Below are positions 49,335-57,399 of a stretch of 64,000 nucleotides of DNA, piece after piece (the first letter of the stretch is position 1; each line of letters starts with the position of its first letter). The stretch is from a virus. Position numbers and translations under genes: made by a program. Under the pieces are notes generated by a model. The model worked only from the letters and a program-made list of their open reading frames with translations. It was not told the DNA's origin and did no database searches. The stretch spans positions 62,001 through 126,000 of IMG/VR virus record IMGVR_UViG_3300013094_000019; one strand, written 5' to 3'.

Positions 49335-52300
49335 ATGGCCACATTAAATTCACCAGGTGTAAGCGTAACAGTTATAGATGAAAGTTTTTATGTACCAGGA
49401 GCACCTGGAACAGTACCTCTAGTTGTTGTTGCTTCAGCACAAGATAAAACCAATGCTGCGGGCACGATCGCACCGGGCACACTGAAATCAAACGCAGGCA
49501 AAGTTTACCTACTAACTAGCCAAAAAGATTTATCAGATACATTTGGAACACCCATGTTCCAAGTTGACGCAGAAAATAATCCTATTCATGCTAGCGAAAT
49601 TAATGAATACGGACTGCAAGCAGCATACAGTTTGTTAGGTGTAAGCAATCGTGCGTATGTTGTTCGTGCAGACATTGATTTAGATGCATTGGCACCAAGT
49701 GGCACATCTCCAGCAGGCCCTCCTGCAGATGGTACATTATGGCTTAATACTGCCAACACACAATGGGGTGTATTCCAATGGCAGGCTGGATCAGCACTGT
49801 CAGGTGGACAATCATTTTACAATCAACAAACTGCTAACAATTTAAAAGTTATTACAAATTCAGCATACACTGTGTTGGTGTCGAACAAGTATGCACCAGT
49901 AACAAGTTATGGTGCCATCGGTGATTATGCAATAGTATCTGTAACAAGTGCTAATACATTATGGTATAAAAAACCAGCGACAAATACTGCAGCTGGAACT
50001 TGGGTTGAAGTAGGAACTCCTGCTTGGGCTGCTAGTTGGCCAACAGTTACTAGCACTATCGCATCAGGTAGTGTTACATTTTTAAATACTGATGTTATTA
50101 CAGTTAATTCGACAGCAGTAACTACAGGGCTGTCTTTAACTACTTTAGCTACAGCAATTAATGGTAATTCAACATTAACCACGGCTGGTATTTCAGCAGC
50201 TGTTGTAGGTGGCTTCTTACAAATTTATTCAACTGGCGTTAGCGTTGCATTAGCTAATAGTAATGGAACTCCATTATCTACTATGGGTGTTACAGCAGGT
50301 ACATATATAGCTCCAGAATTGACGATCAGTCCACATACTAGTGTACCTGTTTACGATGCAGCGACCCTTTCATCAACTGTAGGTGGGGCTCCAACAGGTA
50401 GTATTTGGGTTAAGACAACTAGCCCCAATGCCGGTGCTAATTATTTTGTCAATAAATATTCAGCTTCTACTAGCCAATGGACCACGCTAGTAACAAATTT
50501 ATATGCTAATAATCAAAGTGCTTTAGCAGCTTTAGATCCAACAGGTGGCGGTATCAATCTTGCTGCAGGTGCTATCTATGTGAAATATAATACATTTGAT
50601 GCCAGCCCTGCTATAGCAGATTTTACAATTTTTGAAAGATTGACGGCTGGTCCAACTATCACAACTAGTTCTATAATTGGATCTAGCACACTAACTTCTG
50701 GCACTAATACATTTACTATCAGCGAATCAGCTGCTGGTAATAGCAATCTTGTTAACTCAACAACTGTATCGTTTACTGCCGCAGGAACAAGTGCCGACGC
50801 TAACACATTAGCTGCAGCTATAAGTGCCCAACTACCAGTTGGCACAAATATAAGTGTGCAAGTTAATTCTAACAATAGCATTACACTAACACACATGCAA
50901 GGTGGTGAAATTTATTTCATCGACGGTACAAATACACCAATTACTAAGTTATTTGTTCCAGGCACAGCAACAAACTTTTATAATGCCTATAGCGGTACAA
51001 CAGGACGCTTTGTTGCAACACTATGGCAATACCAAGTTGCCGGAAGTGGTTTAGCTACTCCTAGTGAAACTGCACCAACAACAGTTCCAGCAACAAATAC
51101 TTTATGGTATGATAGTTCTACTACCGATGTTGATATTATGATCAACGACGGAACTAAGTGGGTTGGATATTTGACCTCAACTAGTCCATATTACAATAGC
51201 AATGCATCACAAAGAACAGATGCTAATGGACCTATTATCAGTGCTACTCAACCAACTACACAGAGCAATGGTTCTCAATTACAAAATGGTGATTTGTGGA
51301 TTGACAGCAGCGACTTAGAACATTTCCCTAAGCTATACAAGTGGAATTATCTAAGTAAAGTTTGGGTAGCTGTTAATAATGCAGATCACACATCACCAAA
51401 TGGTATAATTTTTGCAGATGCTCGCTGGACTGTAACTGGTGCAAATGCAACTGGCACTCCAGATACTATACAAGCCTTGTTGATAAGTAACTTTGTTGAT
51501 TTTGATTGCCCAAGTCCAACACTATATCCAAAAGGTATGTTGTTATGGAATACACGCCGTTCTAGTTTTAATGTTAAAAAATATGTAAGAAATTATATTA
51601 ATCCAAATAGCCGTAATCCTAATTACAACAATCAAGAATTAATGACTAATTATTTCAGCGATCGTTGGGTTACAGCATCAGCTAATCAAGCAGATGGTTC
51701 TGGTTCGTTTGGTCGTCATTCACAACGACAAATTGTTGTTACTGCCATGAAAGCTCTAATAGAAAGCAGTCAAGCAATGAGAGACGAAGAATCATTGACC
51801 ATTAATCTACTTGCCGCACCTGGATACACTGAACTTATCCCAGATCTAGTTAGTTTATCAACTGATCGCGGACAGGATTGTTTTGTAGTAGCAGATGCTC
51901 CTGCAAGACTAACACCAGATGCAACATCATTATATGCATGGGGTAGTAATGCGGCTAATGCAGCATCAGACGGCGAAAAAGGATTGCTAACAACAAGTTC
52001 TAATTTAGGTGTGTACTATCCATGGGGTTATGCTACAGATAACCTAGGCAATAACATCGTTGTTCCACCAAGTCACATGATGCTACGCACAATAGCACTG
52101 AGCGATCAAGTTAGCTATCCATGGTATGCACCAGCAGGAACACGTCGTGGCATTATCACTAATGCAACATCGGCAGGATATGTTGATGCTACTGGAGAAT
52201 TCCAAGCAGTATCTCTAAATACTGGACAACGCGATACACTAGCATCAGTTCATGTAAATCCAATTACATACCTTGCAGGTGTTGGCCTAGTTGCATACGG

Positions 52301-52679
52301 ACAGTACACTAGACAGTTAGTTGCTAGTGCATTAGATCGTATTAATGTTGCTCGTTTAGTAATATATCTACGTCGTTTGTTTGCTACATTGGCTAAACCA
52401 TATGTGTTTGAACCAAACGATACTATTACTCGCAATGAGCTAAAAGGCCATGCTGATACACTATTGCTTGAATTAGTAAGTCAACGAGCATTATATGACT
52501 TTATCACAGTTTGTGACACAACCAACAATCCACCAGCAGTCATTGACGCTAGTGAGTTATATTTGGATGTTGCCATTGAACCGGTTAAAGCCGCAGAATT
52601 CATCTACATTCCAATCCGTTTAGAGAACACTGGCGCGATCAAAGCACTAGGTGCTGCGGCGGCTACCGGAACGGCTTAA
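49335..52679 (+). CDS. 18: Tail sheath protein gp18, enlarged
   Basis: 1114 residues against 659 in T4. The N-terminus (MATLNSPGVSVTVIDESFYV; then AAYSLLGVSNRAYVVRADID) and the last 350 residues (FVDFDCPSPTLYPKGMLLWN; DRINVARLVIYLRRLFATLA; ITRNELKGHADTLLLELVSQ; IEPVKAAEFIYIPIRLENTG) are the conserved sheath core that contracts to drive the tube. Between residues about 130 and 670 are surface insertions built from repeated GTLW/GDLW modules (ADGTLWLNTANTQW, TGSIWVKTT, NTLWYDSSTTD, NGDLWIDSSDLEHFPKLYKW). Similar enlarged sheaths occur in T4-like cyanophages. The insertions probably decorate the tail exterior. Confidence 0.95.
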   Translation: MATLNSPGVSVTVIDESFYVPGAPGTVPLVVVASAQDKTNAAGTIAPGTLKSNAGKVYLLTSQKDLSDTFGTPMFQVDAENNPIHASEINEYGLQAAYSLLGVSNRAYVVRADIDLDALAPSGTSPAGPPADGTLWLNTANTQWGVFQWQAGSALSGGQSFYNQQTANNLKVITNSAYTVLVSNKYAPVTSYGAIGDYAIVSVTSANTLWYKKPATNTAAGTWVEVGTPAWAASWPTVTSTIASGSVTFLNTDVITVNSTAVTTGLSLTTLATAINGNSTLTTAGISAAVVGGFLQIYSTGVSVALANSNGTPLSTMGVTAGTYIAPELTISPHTSVPVYDAATLSSTVGGAPTGSIWVKTTSPNAGANYFVNKYSASTSQWTTLVTNLYANNQSALAALDPTGGGINLAAGAIYVKYNTFDASPAIADFTIFERLTAGPTITTSSIIGSSTLTSGTNTFTISESAAGNSNLVNSTTVSFTAAGTSADANTLAAAISAQLPVGTNISVQVNSNNSITLTHMQGGEIYFIDGTNTPITKLFVPGTATNFYNAYSGTTGRFVATLWQYQVAGSGLATPSETAPTTVPATNTLWYDSSTTDVDIMINDGTKWVGYLTSTSPYYNSNASQRTDANGPIISATQPTTQSNGSQLQNGDLWIDSSDLEHFPKLYKWNYLSKVWVAVNNADHTSPNGIIFADARWTVTGANATGTPDTIQALLISNFVDFDCPSPTLYPKGMLLWNTRRSSFNVKKYVRNYINPNSRNPNYNNQELMTNYFSDRWVTASANQADGSGSFGRHSQRQIVVTAMKALIESSQAMRDEESLTINLLAAPGYTELIPDLVSLSTDRGQDCFVVADAPARLTPDATSLYAWGSNAANAASDGEKGLLTTSSNLGVYYPWGYATDNLGNNIVVPPSHMMLRTIALSDQVSYPWYAPAGTRRGIITNATSAGYVDATGEFQAVSLNTGQRDTLASVHVNPITYLAGVGLVAYGQYTRQLVASALDRINVARLVIYLRRLFATLAKPYVFEPNDTITRNELKGHADTLLLELVSQRALYDFITVCDTTNNPPAVIDASELYLDVAIEPVKAAEFIYIPIRLENTGAIKALGAAAATGTA

Positions 52680-52700
52680 TAAATTACGGAGAATATTTAA

Positions 52701-53321
52701 ATGGCAATTTCATCATTAAGTAAGTTTACAGTACCACTGGCATCAGACCAAAGCGCAACTAGCCAAGGTATGTTGATGCCAAAGCTGAAGTATCGCTTCA
52801 GATTAAACTTTGAAAATTTTGGTACAAGTACACCGACAACTGAAATGACTAAGCAAGTACAAGATGCGGCTCGCCCTCATGTACAGTTTGAAGACAAAGT
52901 TATTGAGGTTTACAATAGTCAGATCCATTATGCAGGTAAACCAAAATGGCAACCTCTTAAGGTTATGGTCCGTGACGATGTTACCGGTGCTGTCAGCAAA
53001 CTAGTCGGAGAACAACTACAGAAACAATTTGATTTCTTTGAGCAGTCGAGCGCAGCTTCAGGTGGCGACTATAAGTTTACACTACGCATTGAAATGCTTG
53101 ATGGTGGTAACGGTGCATTAGCTCCTAATGTTTTAGAAACATGGGAATGTTATGGTTGCTATCTAACTGATGTTGACTATAGTGAAATCAAATACAGTGA
53201 AATGACTCCTGCAATGATTTCTTTAACTGTGCAGTTTGACAACGCTTTACAAACAAGTGGTGGCGCAGCAGCAGCAACATCGAGAACTATAGGTACCAAC
53301 GCAACTGGCGGCGGTATATGA
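52701..53321 (+). CDS. 19: Tail tube protein gp19
   Basis: 206 residues (T4 gp19: 163). MPKLKYRFRLNFENFG near the N-terminus, KVIEVYNSQIHYAGKPKWQP, KVMVRDDVTGAVSKLV and the C-terminal CYLTDVDYSEIKYSEMTPAM, followed by SLTVQFDNA, are the tube-protein core. Hexamers stack to make the inner tail tube. It begins 21 bases after gp18 with GGAG, and is followed by a terminator. Confidence 0.95.
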   Translation: MAISSLSKFTVPLASDQSATSQGMLMPKLKYRFRLNFENFGTSTPTTEMTKQVQDAARPHVQFEDKVIEVYNSQIHYAGKPKWQPLKVMVRDDVTGAVSKLVGEQLQKQFDFFEQSSAASGGDYKFTLRIEMLDGGNGALAPNVLETWECYGCYLTDVDYSEIKYSEMTPAMISLTVQFDNALQTSGGAAAATSRTIGTNATGGGI

Positions 53322-53326
53322 TAATA

Positions 53327-53353
53327 AAAAGCTCGCTAAGGCGAGCTTTTTTA
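53327..53353 (+). terminator. Rho-independent terminator after the tail tube gene
   Basis: Perfect 10-bp stem AAAAGCTCGC / GCGAGCTTTT around the loop TAAG, then TT. The A and T sides make it usable in both directions, although only the plus strand carries genes here. Confidence 0.9.
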
Positions 53354-53387
53354 TGACTAATCATTAACTACATACTTAATTCTTAAC

Positions 53388-53395
53388 ACTAAATA
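53388..53395 (+). promoter_or_regulatory. Late-promoter-like box ACTAAATA, 5 bases from the start codon
   Basis: ACTAAATA ends 5 bases before the ATG at 53401, after the gp19 terminator. No Shine-Dalgarno sequence is present. A transcript beginning at the usual T4 late distance would start at the ATG itself. Confidence 0.5.
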
Positions 53396-53400
53396 TTTAC

Positions 53401-54390
53401 ATGGCCGGATTTACACCTAATCAATTATTAAAAGAAACATCTACTACAGTATTAAAAGACTGGAAGCATGCCGCTCGACTATTTGTTGATAATCAATTCC
53501 AATTTGCACCTAAGCATAAATTTTTATTCCATACTTATTTTAGTATTAATAAGGCTGCACTATCAACAATAACATTATCGCAAAATTATAATAATACTAT
53601 AGGTATGTTAGTTAAAAGTGCAGATCTACCTAATTATGAAATTAAAATTGATACGCTAAATCAATATAACCGTAAGAAAAATGTCCAATACATACAGAGT
53701 TATAAGCCCATTAATTTAGTGTTCCATGATGACAACATGGGTCTTATTAATCAATTATGGCAAAATTATTATAGCTACTATTTCGCTGATCCTAATAGTG
53801 CAGCGGTGGCAGGGGCATTTGCTAGGAATGCAACACAGGCCTATGCTAGTGCAAAGCCCACACCATACGGTCTAGATAACGGAAGCACTAATCCATTTTT
53901 TAATTATATAAAAATTTATCAGATGGCTAGACATGAATTTGTTTGCTATAAAATTATAAATCCTATTATTACAGCATTTAATCATAATAAGATGGAATAT
54001 GGTCAAAATTCTACAGCTGACAATACTATGACTATAGCATATGAAGCAGTTGAGTATTCGTCAGGAGATATGAATTTAGAATATCCAGAAGGATTTGCAG
54101 ATACCAACTATGATCAAACACCTAGTCCGCTAATCGGTGAAAATCCAGGAACTTCGACCTGGGCTAATGTGCAAGGAGTCAAAGATAATGCATATAATTT
54201 TGTGCAGAATATCAATGATACTATCGGTAGTTACAATCAAAATAATTTGCCCATCTCTAATCAGCCTGTGAATGGAGTAAAGCCTTCTGGTGATACTTCT
54301 GCTCCGGTCAACGGAACACAGGGAGTTAAATTCCCGCAGTCAACAAATACTAATACTCCTAATGAAGCAAAGAATACTAGGTTAACATAA
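53401..54390 (+). CDS. Tail-tube-like protein, possible gp54-type tube initiator
   Basis: 329 residues. Residues 30-230 read like an enlarged tail tube domain: FAPKHKFLFHTYFSINKAAL, GMLVKSADLPNYEIKIDTLN, YNRKKNVQYIQSYKPINLVF, NKMEYGQNSTADNTMTIAYE and FVCYKIINPIITAFNHN. In T4 the baseplate tube initiator gp54 (320 residues) and gp48 share the tube fold, and length and place after gp19 fit gp54; the assignment is an inference. The C-terminal 90 residues are Asn/Gly/Pro-rich and probably disordered. The gene is probably expressed from the late box just before its ATG. Confidence 0.7.
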   Translation: MAGFTPNQLLKETSTTVLKDWKHAARLFVDNQFQFAPKHKFLFHTYFSINKAALSTITLSQNYNNTIGMLVKSADLPNYEIKIDTLNQYNRKKNVQYIQSYKPINLVFHDDNMGLINQLWQNYYSYYFADPNSAAVAGAFARNATQAYASAKPTPYGLDNGSTNPFFNYIKIYQMARHEFVCYKIINPIITAFNHNKMEYGQNSTADNTMTIAYEAVEYSSGDMNLEYPEGFADTNYDQTPSPLIGENPGTSTWANVQGVKDNAYNFVQNINDTIGSYNQNNLPISNQPVNGVKPSGDTSAPVNGTQGVKFPQSTNTNTPNEAKNTRLT

Positions 54391-54391
54391 T

Positions 54392-54760
54392 ATGCAAACT
54401 AATTTACCAATACAAACACAAACATCTAGTGATTCTGCAGTTAAACAAATCTTTGATAAATTTTATCAAAATCAAGTTACATTTCCAGCAGAACAAATAG
54501 ATGCAGTAGTAGGGTTCTTTACGAAAAAAGGATTTGATCCATCTAGTGCCCGTAGCACAGCCATAGTTTTATTAAATCAAGCCAAGTCAGAAAATGTCAA
54601 CGTCATGTCTGTGGTAGATACACTTAAAGGCCTTAATGATCTTGCATTAAGCCAAGTTGTTGCACAAATTTTAAACAGTTATAGAGAAAAAACTAGCCTG
54701 CTAGGATATAGGATAGCACCTGTTTCAAATTTGTACGAGTCTAGAAATATCTTGGTGTAA
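54392..54760 (+). CDS. Hypothetical protein (122 aa) between tube-like protein and gp4
   Basis: 122 residues, predicted mainly helical (VKQIFDKFYQNQVTFPAEQI; ALSQVVAQILNSYREKTSLL). I do not recognise the family. It starts 2 bases after the preceding stop and ends 1 base before gp4, so it is translated as part of the same late unit. A virion assembly role is inferred from context only. Confidence 0.65.
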   Translation: MQTNLPIQTQTSSDSAVKQIFDKFYQNQVTFPAEQIDAVVGFFTKKGFDPSSARSTAIVLLNQAKSENVNVMSVVDTLKGLNDLALSQVVAQILNSYREKTSLLGYRIAPVSNLYESRNILV

Positions 54761-54761
54761 C

Positions 54762-55199
54762 ATGGCAAAATTTGCTCGTGGCAGATTCCAACTAACACAT
54801 CCTGAAAAATATGTCGGTAACAAGGTTCCGATATATCGTAGCAGTTGGGAATGGCACTTCATGCGTATGTGTGATACTAATGAAAGCATTCTTAAATGGG
54901 CCAGTGAAGCAGTACAAATACCCTATAGAGATCCGCTATCTGGCAGACAAACTGTCTATGTACCGGATTTTTTCATCCAGTATGTTGATAAATTTGGAAA
55001 ACAACACGTTGAGCTAATTGAAATTAAACCTGCTAGTCAAACAATACTTGAACGAGTCGGTAAGAACAAATATAATCAAGCTCAGTTTGTAAAAAATCAA
55101 GCCAAATGGGCTAGCGCACAACATTGGTGTAAACAACAAAATATTGTTTTTAGAGTAATTAATGAAAATGATATTTTCCACCAAGGCGGAATGGCATAA
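54762..55199 (+). CDS. 4: Head completion protein gp4
   Basis: 145 residues, close to the T4 gp4 (gp50/65) length. Motifs RSSWEWHFMRMCDTNESILK (about 26-45), WASEAVQIPYRDPLSGRQTV, PDFFIQYVD and HVELIEIKPASQTI resemble the endonuclease-type fold of gp4, including an acidic residue in PDFF and the EIKP strand. In T4 it is needed to stabilise the filled head before tail joining; the exact activity is not settled. It is tightly packed between neighbours (1 and 8 bases). Confidence 0.92.
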   Translation: MAKFARGRFQLTHPEKYVGNKVPIYRSSWEWHFMRMCDTNESILKWASEAVQIPYRDPLSGRQTVYVPDFFIQYVDKFGKQHVELIEIKPASQTILERVGKNKYNQAQFVKNQAKWASAQHWCKQQNIVFRVINENDIFHQGGMA

Positions 55200-55207
55200 G
55201 TAATAAC

Positions 55208-55687
55208 ATGACAAAGAAACTTGAAGAAATTCTCAATCTACCTGATAGTAAAAAAATTATCAAAGCTGATGAGCAAAAAATTATTCCACCTAAACCTGAA
55301 CCATTTTTAAGGAATATGGCTGAGTTTGATAAAATTTCAGCTGCATTGCCGCAAGTGAAAGGTCTAGGTGATTTAGGTGATCAAGAACTAGATGCACTGG
55401 CAAAAAAAGCCGAAGACGCCTATGACGATATTATGGATTTAGGTATGAATGTTGAAGCTAGATTCAGTGGCCGCCTGTTTGAAGTTGCAGCTAGCATGCT
55501 AGGTCATGCGATCAGTGCTAAGAGTGCTAAATTAGATAAAAAATTAAAAATGGTCGATCTACAGCTTAAAAAACTAAAGTTAGACCAAGAATCAACTAGT
55601 GTAGATGATAGTGTTACGATTCCAGGGGATGGCTTTATTGTTAGCGATCGTAATAGCCTACTAGAAAAATTAAAGAATATGAAATAA
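55208..55687 (+). CDS. 16: Terminase small subunit gp16
   Basis: 159 residues, close to T4 gp16. The central coiled region AEDAYDDIMDLGMNVEARFS and GRLFEVAASMLGHAISAKSA, followed by a Lys/Leu-rich helix (KLKMVDLQLKKLKLDQ), is typical of the T4-type small terminase, which binds packaging sites and regulates gp17. It is separated from gp17 by two unrelated genes, whereas in T4 the two overlap. The next late-like box overlaps its stop codon. Confidence 0.85.
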   Translation: MTKKLEEILNLPDSKKIIKADEQKIIPPKPEPFLRNMAEFDKISAALPQVKGLGDLGDQELDALAKKAEDAYDDIMDLGMNVEARFSGRLFEVAASMLGHAISAKSAKLDKKLKMVDLQLKKLKLDQESTSVDDSVTIPGDGFIVSDRNSLLEKLKNMK

Positions 55688-55690
55688 ATA
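55683..55690 (+). promoter_or_regulatory. Late-promoter-like box AATAAATA at the gp16 stop
   Basis: AATAAATA overlaps the gp16 TAA and lies 19 bases before the ATG at 55710, with AGGA between. Confidence 0.45.
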
Positions 55691-55709
55691 TAGTACTAGG
55701 ATTACACTT

Positions 55710-56336
55710 ATGAAACCATTTTCAGTATACTTGCAAGATAGCCATAAAATCTACGAATTTAAGATAAAAATTGCCGGAGATTTAGACCGAAGCTTTAACA
55801 AAGACATCGCCAGAGCACTCGATGTGTTTAGAGTTGTTAGCTGTTCTGCCGGCAAGCGTTTGCCTATAGCAGAGATGCACATGGACTTTCCTGAGCATAA
55901 AAACACCAATGTTACCATTTTTGACATTGTTACATCATATCCCGCAACTAGTATGCAAGTTCGAAATGAAATAGCATCAAAATTAAAAATTGCCGAAGAT
56001 AGGATCAAAGTCCGTAATCTAAAAGAACAAGACGAGATTGAAATTAATCATGAGCATGCAGAGCCGACCGAAGAAGCATTGCTAGGTAAAGACTATGAAG
56101 AAAGCAATCATCAAGACATGGTCGGTGATAAATGGGTCATGACATTTTTAAAAGAATTAGCAAAAACTAAGCATGAAGGCGAGCAGTATACTGGAGTTAA
56201 TGATCATATCCTAGCTAAAGGTGCTCCTCAACACAGCGGCGAAACTCCTGCTAAACAAGTAGAATCAAAGATTAATATTAAGAATCTTTTTACCAAGCAG
56301 GTCAAAGTACCCGATCCAACTAAGGGAGCAAGATAA
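55710..56336 (+). CDS. Hypothetical protein (208 aa) between gp16 and gp17
   Basis: 208 residues. The N-terminal 110 look like a compact mixed alpha/beta domain (FSVYLQDSHKIYEFKIKIAG; MHMDFPEHKNTNVTIFDIVT), and the C-terminal half is charged and probably flexible. I do not recognise a function. It overlaps the next gene by one base (ATAATG), so the pair is coupled. It is placed in the terminase region, so a packaging or capsid role is conceivable. Confidence 0.65.
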   Translation: MKPFSVYLQDSHKIYEFKIKIAGDLDRSFNKDIARALDVFRVVSCSAGKRLPIAEMHMDFPEHKNTNVTIFDIVTSYPATSMQVRNEIASKLKIAEDRIKVRNLKEQDEIEINHEHAEPTEEALLGKDYEESNHQDMVGDKWVMTFLKELAKTKHEGEQYTGVNDHILAKGAPQHSGETPAKQVESKINIKNLFTKQVKVPDPTKGAR

Positions 56337-57322
56337 TGAATTTTCAAGATTTATTAGTAAAGATAAGTGCGTTAGATAAACCAGTTAGTGAATCTATGCA
56401 ACCACCAGTACAGGCTATAGGAACAACTCCGAGCGTTCCTGCAACACCTGCAGAAACAGGAGATAGTGGCCATTTAAGTTTAGGTGAAGAAAATCCTGAT
56501 CAAACTTTAGATGTTCACCCAGGTGAGTTAGATGCACAAGGTGAACCTAATTGGCAGATTCCGCAAGATGATAAAAATTGGATCATACCAAAAAATCCTG
56601 CAGAAGAAGAAAAACTAATGCAGGCACATCCTGAAATTAGAGATTTGTTGCAAAAATTACAAGCTATCCAACAGGGTCACGGAGTTGATGAAGTGGGCGG
56701 TGCTATGGATATTCCTGGTAATGAAGACGACTTTAGTCCTACAGATGCACACGGTGGTGATGTACTACATACTGAAACACTACCGGATGACCATCCACAG
56801 AAATATAGTCCAACTGAAGAAGAATGGAATAATGAACCACATCCGATAACATACGGCATTGAAAAGATAACCCAAAGCGGAGATGATCTTTCCGGTAATC
56901 TTGGATCGCATGCACAACGTCAGAATACACTAGTTCGCGGTGCTCCTAAGATGGAGGCATTGGTGCAGAGGCTAACTGATCATTATCAGTCTATTAAAGA
57001 AGCGGACGGTGAAAAAAGAACAATGAGCCGTGCTGCTAAAGGTGTTATGAAATACGGTAAAGAAGGTATGAAAGCACTTGCTAAAGCTGGTAAGGAAGGC
57101 AAAGACTTAGACAAAGTCCGTGACAAGTATAACAAATATGATGAAGCATATAATCCTAATTCAGCAGGGGCAGAACATGCTCGTGGAATTAAGGCAAGTC
57201 ATAGAGCAGAACTTGAAAAGAAAGCAAAAGCAGGCGATGAATCTGCTAAGAAAAGACTAAAAGCTATGAATGATCGTGATGAACAAATGCGTAACGATTA
57301 TAATGCTCGTATGGAACGATAA
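56336..57322 (+). CDS. Hypothetical protein (328 aa) between gp16 and gp17
   Basis: 328 residues. The first 200 are acidic, Pro/Asp-rich and probably disordered (HLSLGEENPDQTLDVHPGEL; DDHPQKYSPTEEEWNNEPHP). The C-terminal 100 are highly basic and helical (MSRAAKGVMKYGKEGMKALA; RAELEKKAKAGDESAKKRLK), which resembles internal DNA-binding or DNA-condensing proteins. No family is recognised; an injected or internal head protein is a possibility only. Ends before a strong terminator. Confidence 0.65.
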   Translation: MNFQDLLVKISALDKPVSESMQPPVQAIGTTPSVPATPAETGDSGHLSLGEENPDQTLDVHPGELDAQGEPNWQIPQDDKNWIIPKNPAEEEKLMQAHPEIRDLLQKLQAIQQGHGVDEVGGAMDIPGNEDDFSPTDAHGGDVLHTETLPDDHPQKYSPTEEEWNNEPHPITYGIEKITQSGDDLSGNLGSHAQRQNTLVRGAPKMEALVQRLTDHYQSIKEADGEKRTMSRAAKGVMKYGKEGMKALAKAGKEGKDLDKVRDKYNKYDEAYNPNSAGAEHARGIKASHRAELEKKAKAGDESAKKRLKAMNDRDEQMRNDYNARMER

Positions 57323-57358
57323 AAATTCGTCGCAGTTAGCACCCTGTCCAAGGTGCCA

Positions 57359-57385
57359 AATAGACCCCAAGGGGTCTATTTTTTT
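57359..57385 (+). terminator. Rho-independent terminator upstream of gp17
   Basis: AATAGACCCC / GGGGTCTATT stem of up to 10 bp (inner loop CAAG if the last pairs stay open), followed by TTTTT. It isolates gp17 from the two preceding genes. Confidence 0.9.
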
Positions 57386-57386
57386 G

Positions 57387-57394
57387 TGTAAATA
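57387..57394 (+). promoter_or_regulatory. Late-promoter-like box TGTAAATA, 5 bases from the gp17 start
   Basis: TGTAAATA lies directly behind the terminator and ends 5 bases before the gp17 ATG. The gene has no Shine-Dalgarno sequence. The same octamer is found at 1729. Confidence 0.5.
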
Positions 57395-57399
57395 ACAGC

